Part shown: positions 29,719 through 29,826 of the stretch, in pieces
Numbering within the stretch: position 1 is the first letter of the stretch
Layout of the letters: each line of letters opens with the position of its first letter
Assembly (NCBI GenBank): GCA_018262455.1
Contig: JAGSPR010000044.1
Span: forward strand, 1 to 29,826
Reading direction: 5' to 3'
From: Deltaproteobacteria bacterium
GTDB taxonomy: Bacteria > Myxococcota > Polyangia > Haliangiales > Haliangiaceae
DNA length: 29,826 bases
Translations under genes and position numbers: made by a program
Notes under the pieces: model-generated
The model's database searches: none
What the model was told of the DNA's origin: nothing
Seen by the model: the letters and a program-made list of their open reading frames with translations, nothing else

Positions 29719-29826
29719 CTACATCCGGCGGCTGACGCCGAGGCCGCCCTGAAACGTCAGTGGCTGCGGATTGAAGTTGTGGACATCGGTCTTGGTCAGG
29801 AGCACGTGGGTCACGATGAGCCGGAC
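29719..29826 (-). CDS. C-terminal end of a probable beta-barrel outer membrane protein (partial)
   Basis: The frame enters from the right edge and stops at TAG (29719-29721), giving 35 residues that end LTFQGGLGVSRRM. The alternating hydrophobic and polar pattern of VRLIVTHVLL and LTFQGGLGVS looks like the last two strands of an outer-membrane beta-barrel. The usual terminal aromatic residue is absent. It converges on the carboxypeptidase gene, 26 bases apart. Confidence 0.5.
   Translation of the reverse strand, partial: VRLIVTHVLLTKTDVHNFNPQPLTFQGGLGVSRRM

Overview
The window is very GC-rich, with strong codon bias and long spurious antisense frames. It looks like a chromosomal segment of a myxobacterium-type organism (Myxococcota, perhaps near Haliangium/Kofleriaceae). 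The grounds are a large Ser/Thr kinase with the HRDISPQN catalytic loop fused to AAA and TPR regions, several small lipoproteins, cysteine-rich surface proteins with MYXO-CTERM-like tails, and an NtrC-type two-component pair. The lineage is inferred from gene content, not from a marker-gene comparison.

Layout. 1-1100: end of an unknown gene, a TerB-like gene and a small membrane protein. 1107-3260: two MtfA-like (M90) metallopeptidase paralogs on the minus strand. Between them, on the plus strand, lies a peroxiredoxin-fold lipoprotein whose reading frame passes through an in-frame TGA at the peroxidatic-cysteine position. A hairpin directly after the TGA fits a bacterial SECIS, so I read this as an unannotated-type selenoprotein (1932-2447). 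3322-6023: nadK-recN. 6171-7044: rplM-rpsI with a promoter and a terminator. 7136-10557: sensor kinase and sigma54-type response regulator with a divergent unknown gene between them, then a glutathione S-transferase. 11209-12344: two lipoproteins built from one and three copies of a four-cysteine repeat. 12413-14160: DnaQ-like exonuclease and a lectin-fold lipoprotein. 14243-18877: a 1544-residue kinase/pseudo-cyclase/AAA/TPR protein, followed by a 69-residue protein, a Sco protein and a Ca2+/Na+-type antiporter. 21244-24338: two tandem secreted paralogs with a degenerate zinc-protease signature (QExxHxxxLDH); the second is frameshifted. 24380-26161: a DUF455 ferritin-like protein coupled to an ATP-grasp protein. 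26142-29826: a lipoprotein, an unknown protein with a probably leaderless promoter, a small membrane protein, an M14 zinc carboxypeptidase, and the end of a probable beta-barrel protein.

Housekeeping genes (rplM-rpsI, recN, nadK) alternate with envelope and signalling genes. I saw no mobile element, CRISPR array, tRNA or rRNA, and no stretch over 300 bases without a gene. The strongest novel leads are the selenoprotein with its SECIS, the QExxH paralog pair, the four-cysteine repeat lipoproteins, and the DUF455/ATP-grasp pair.
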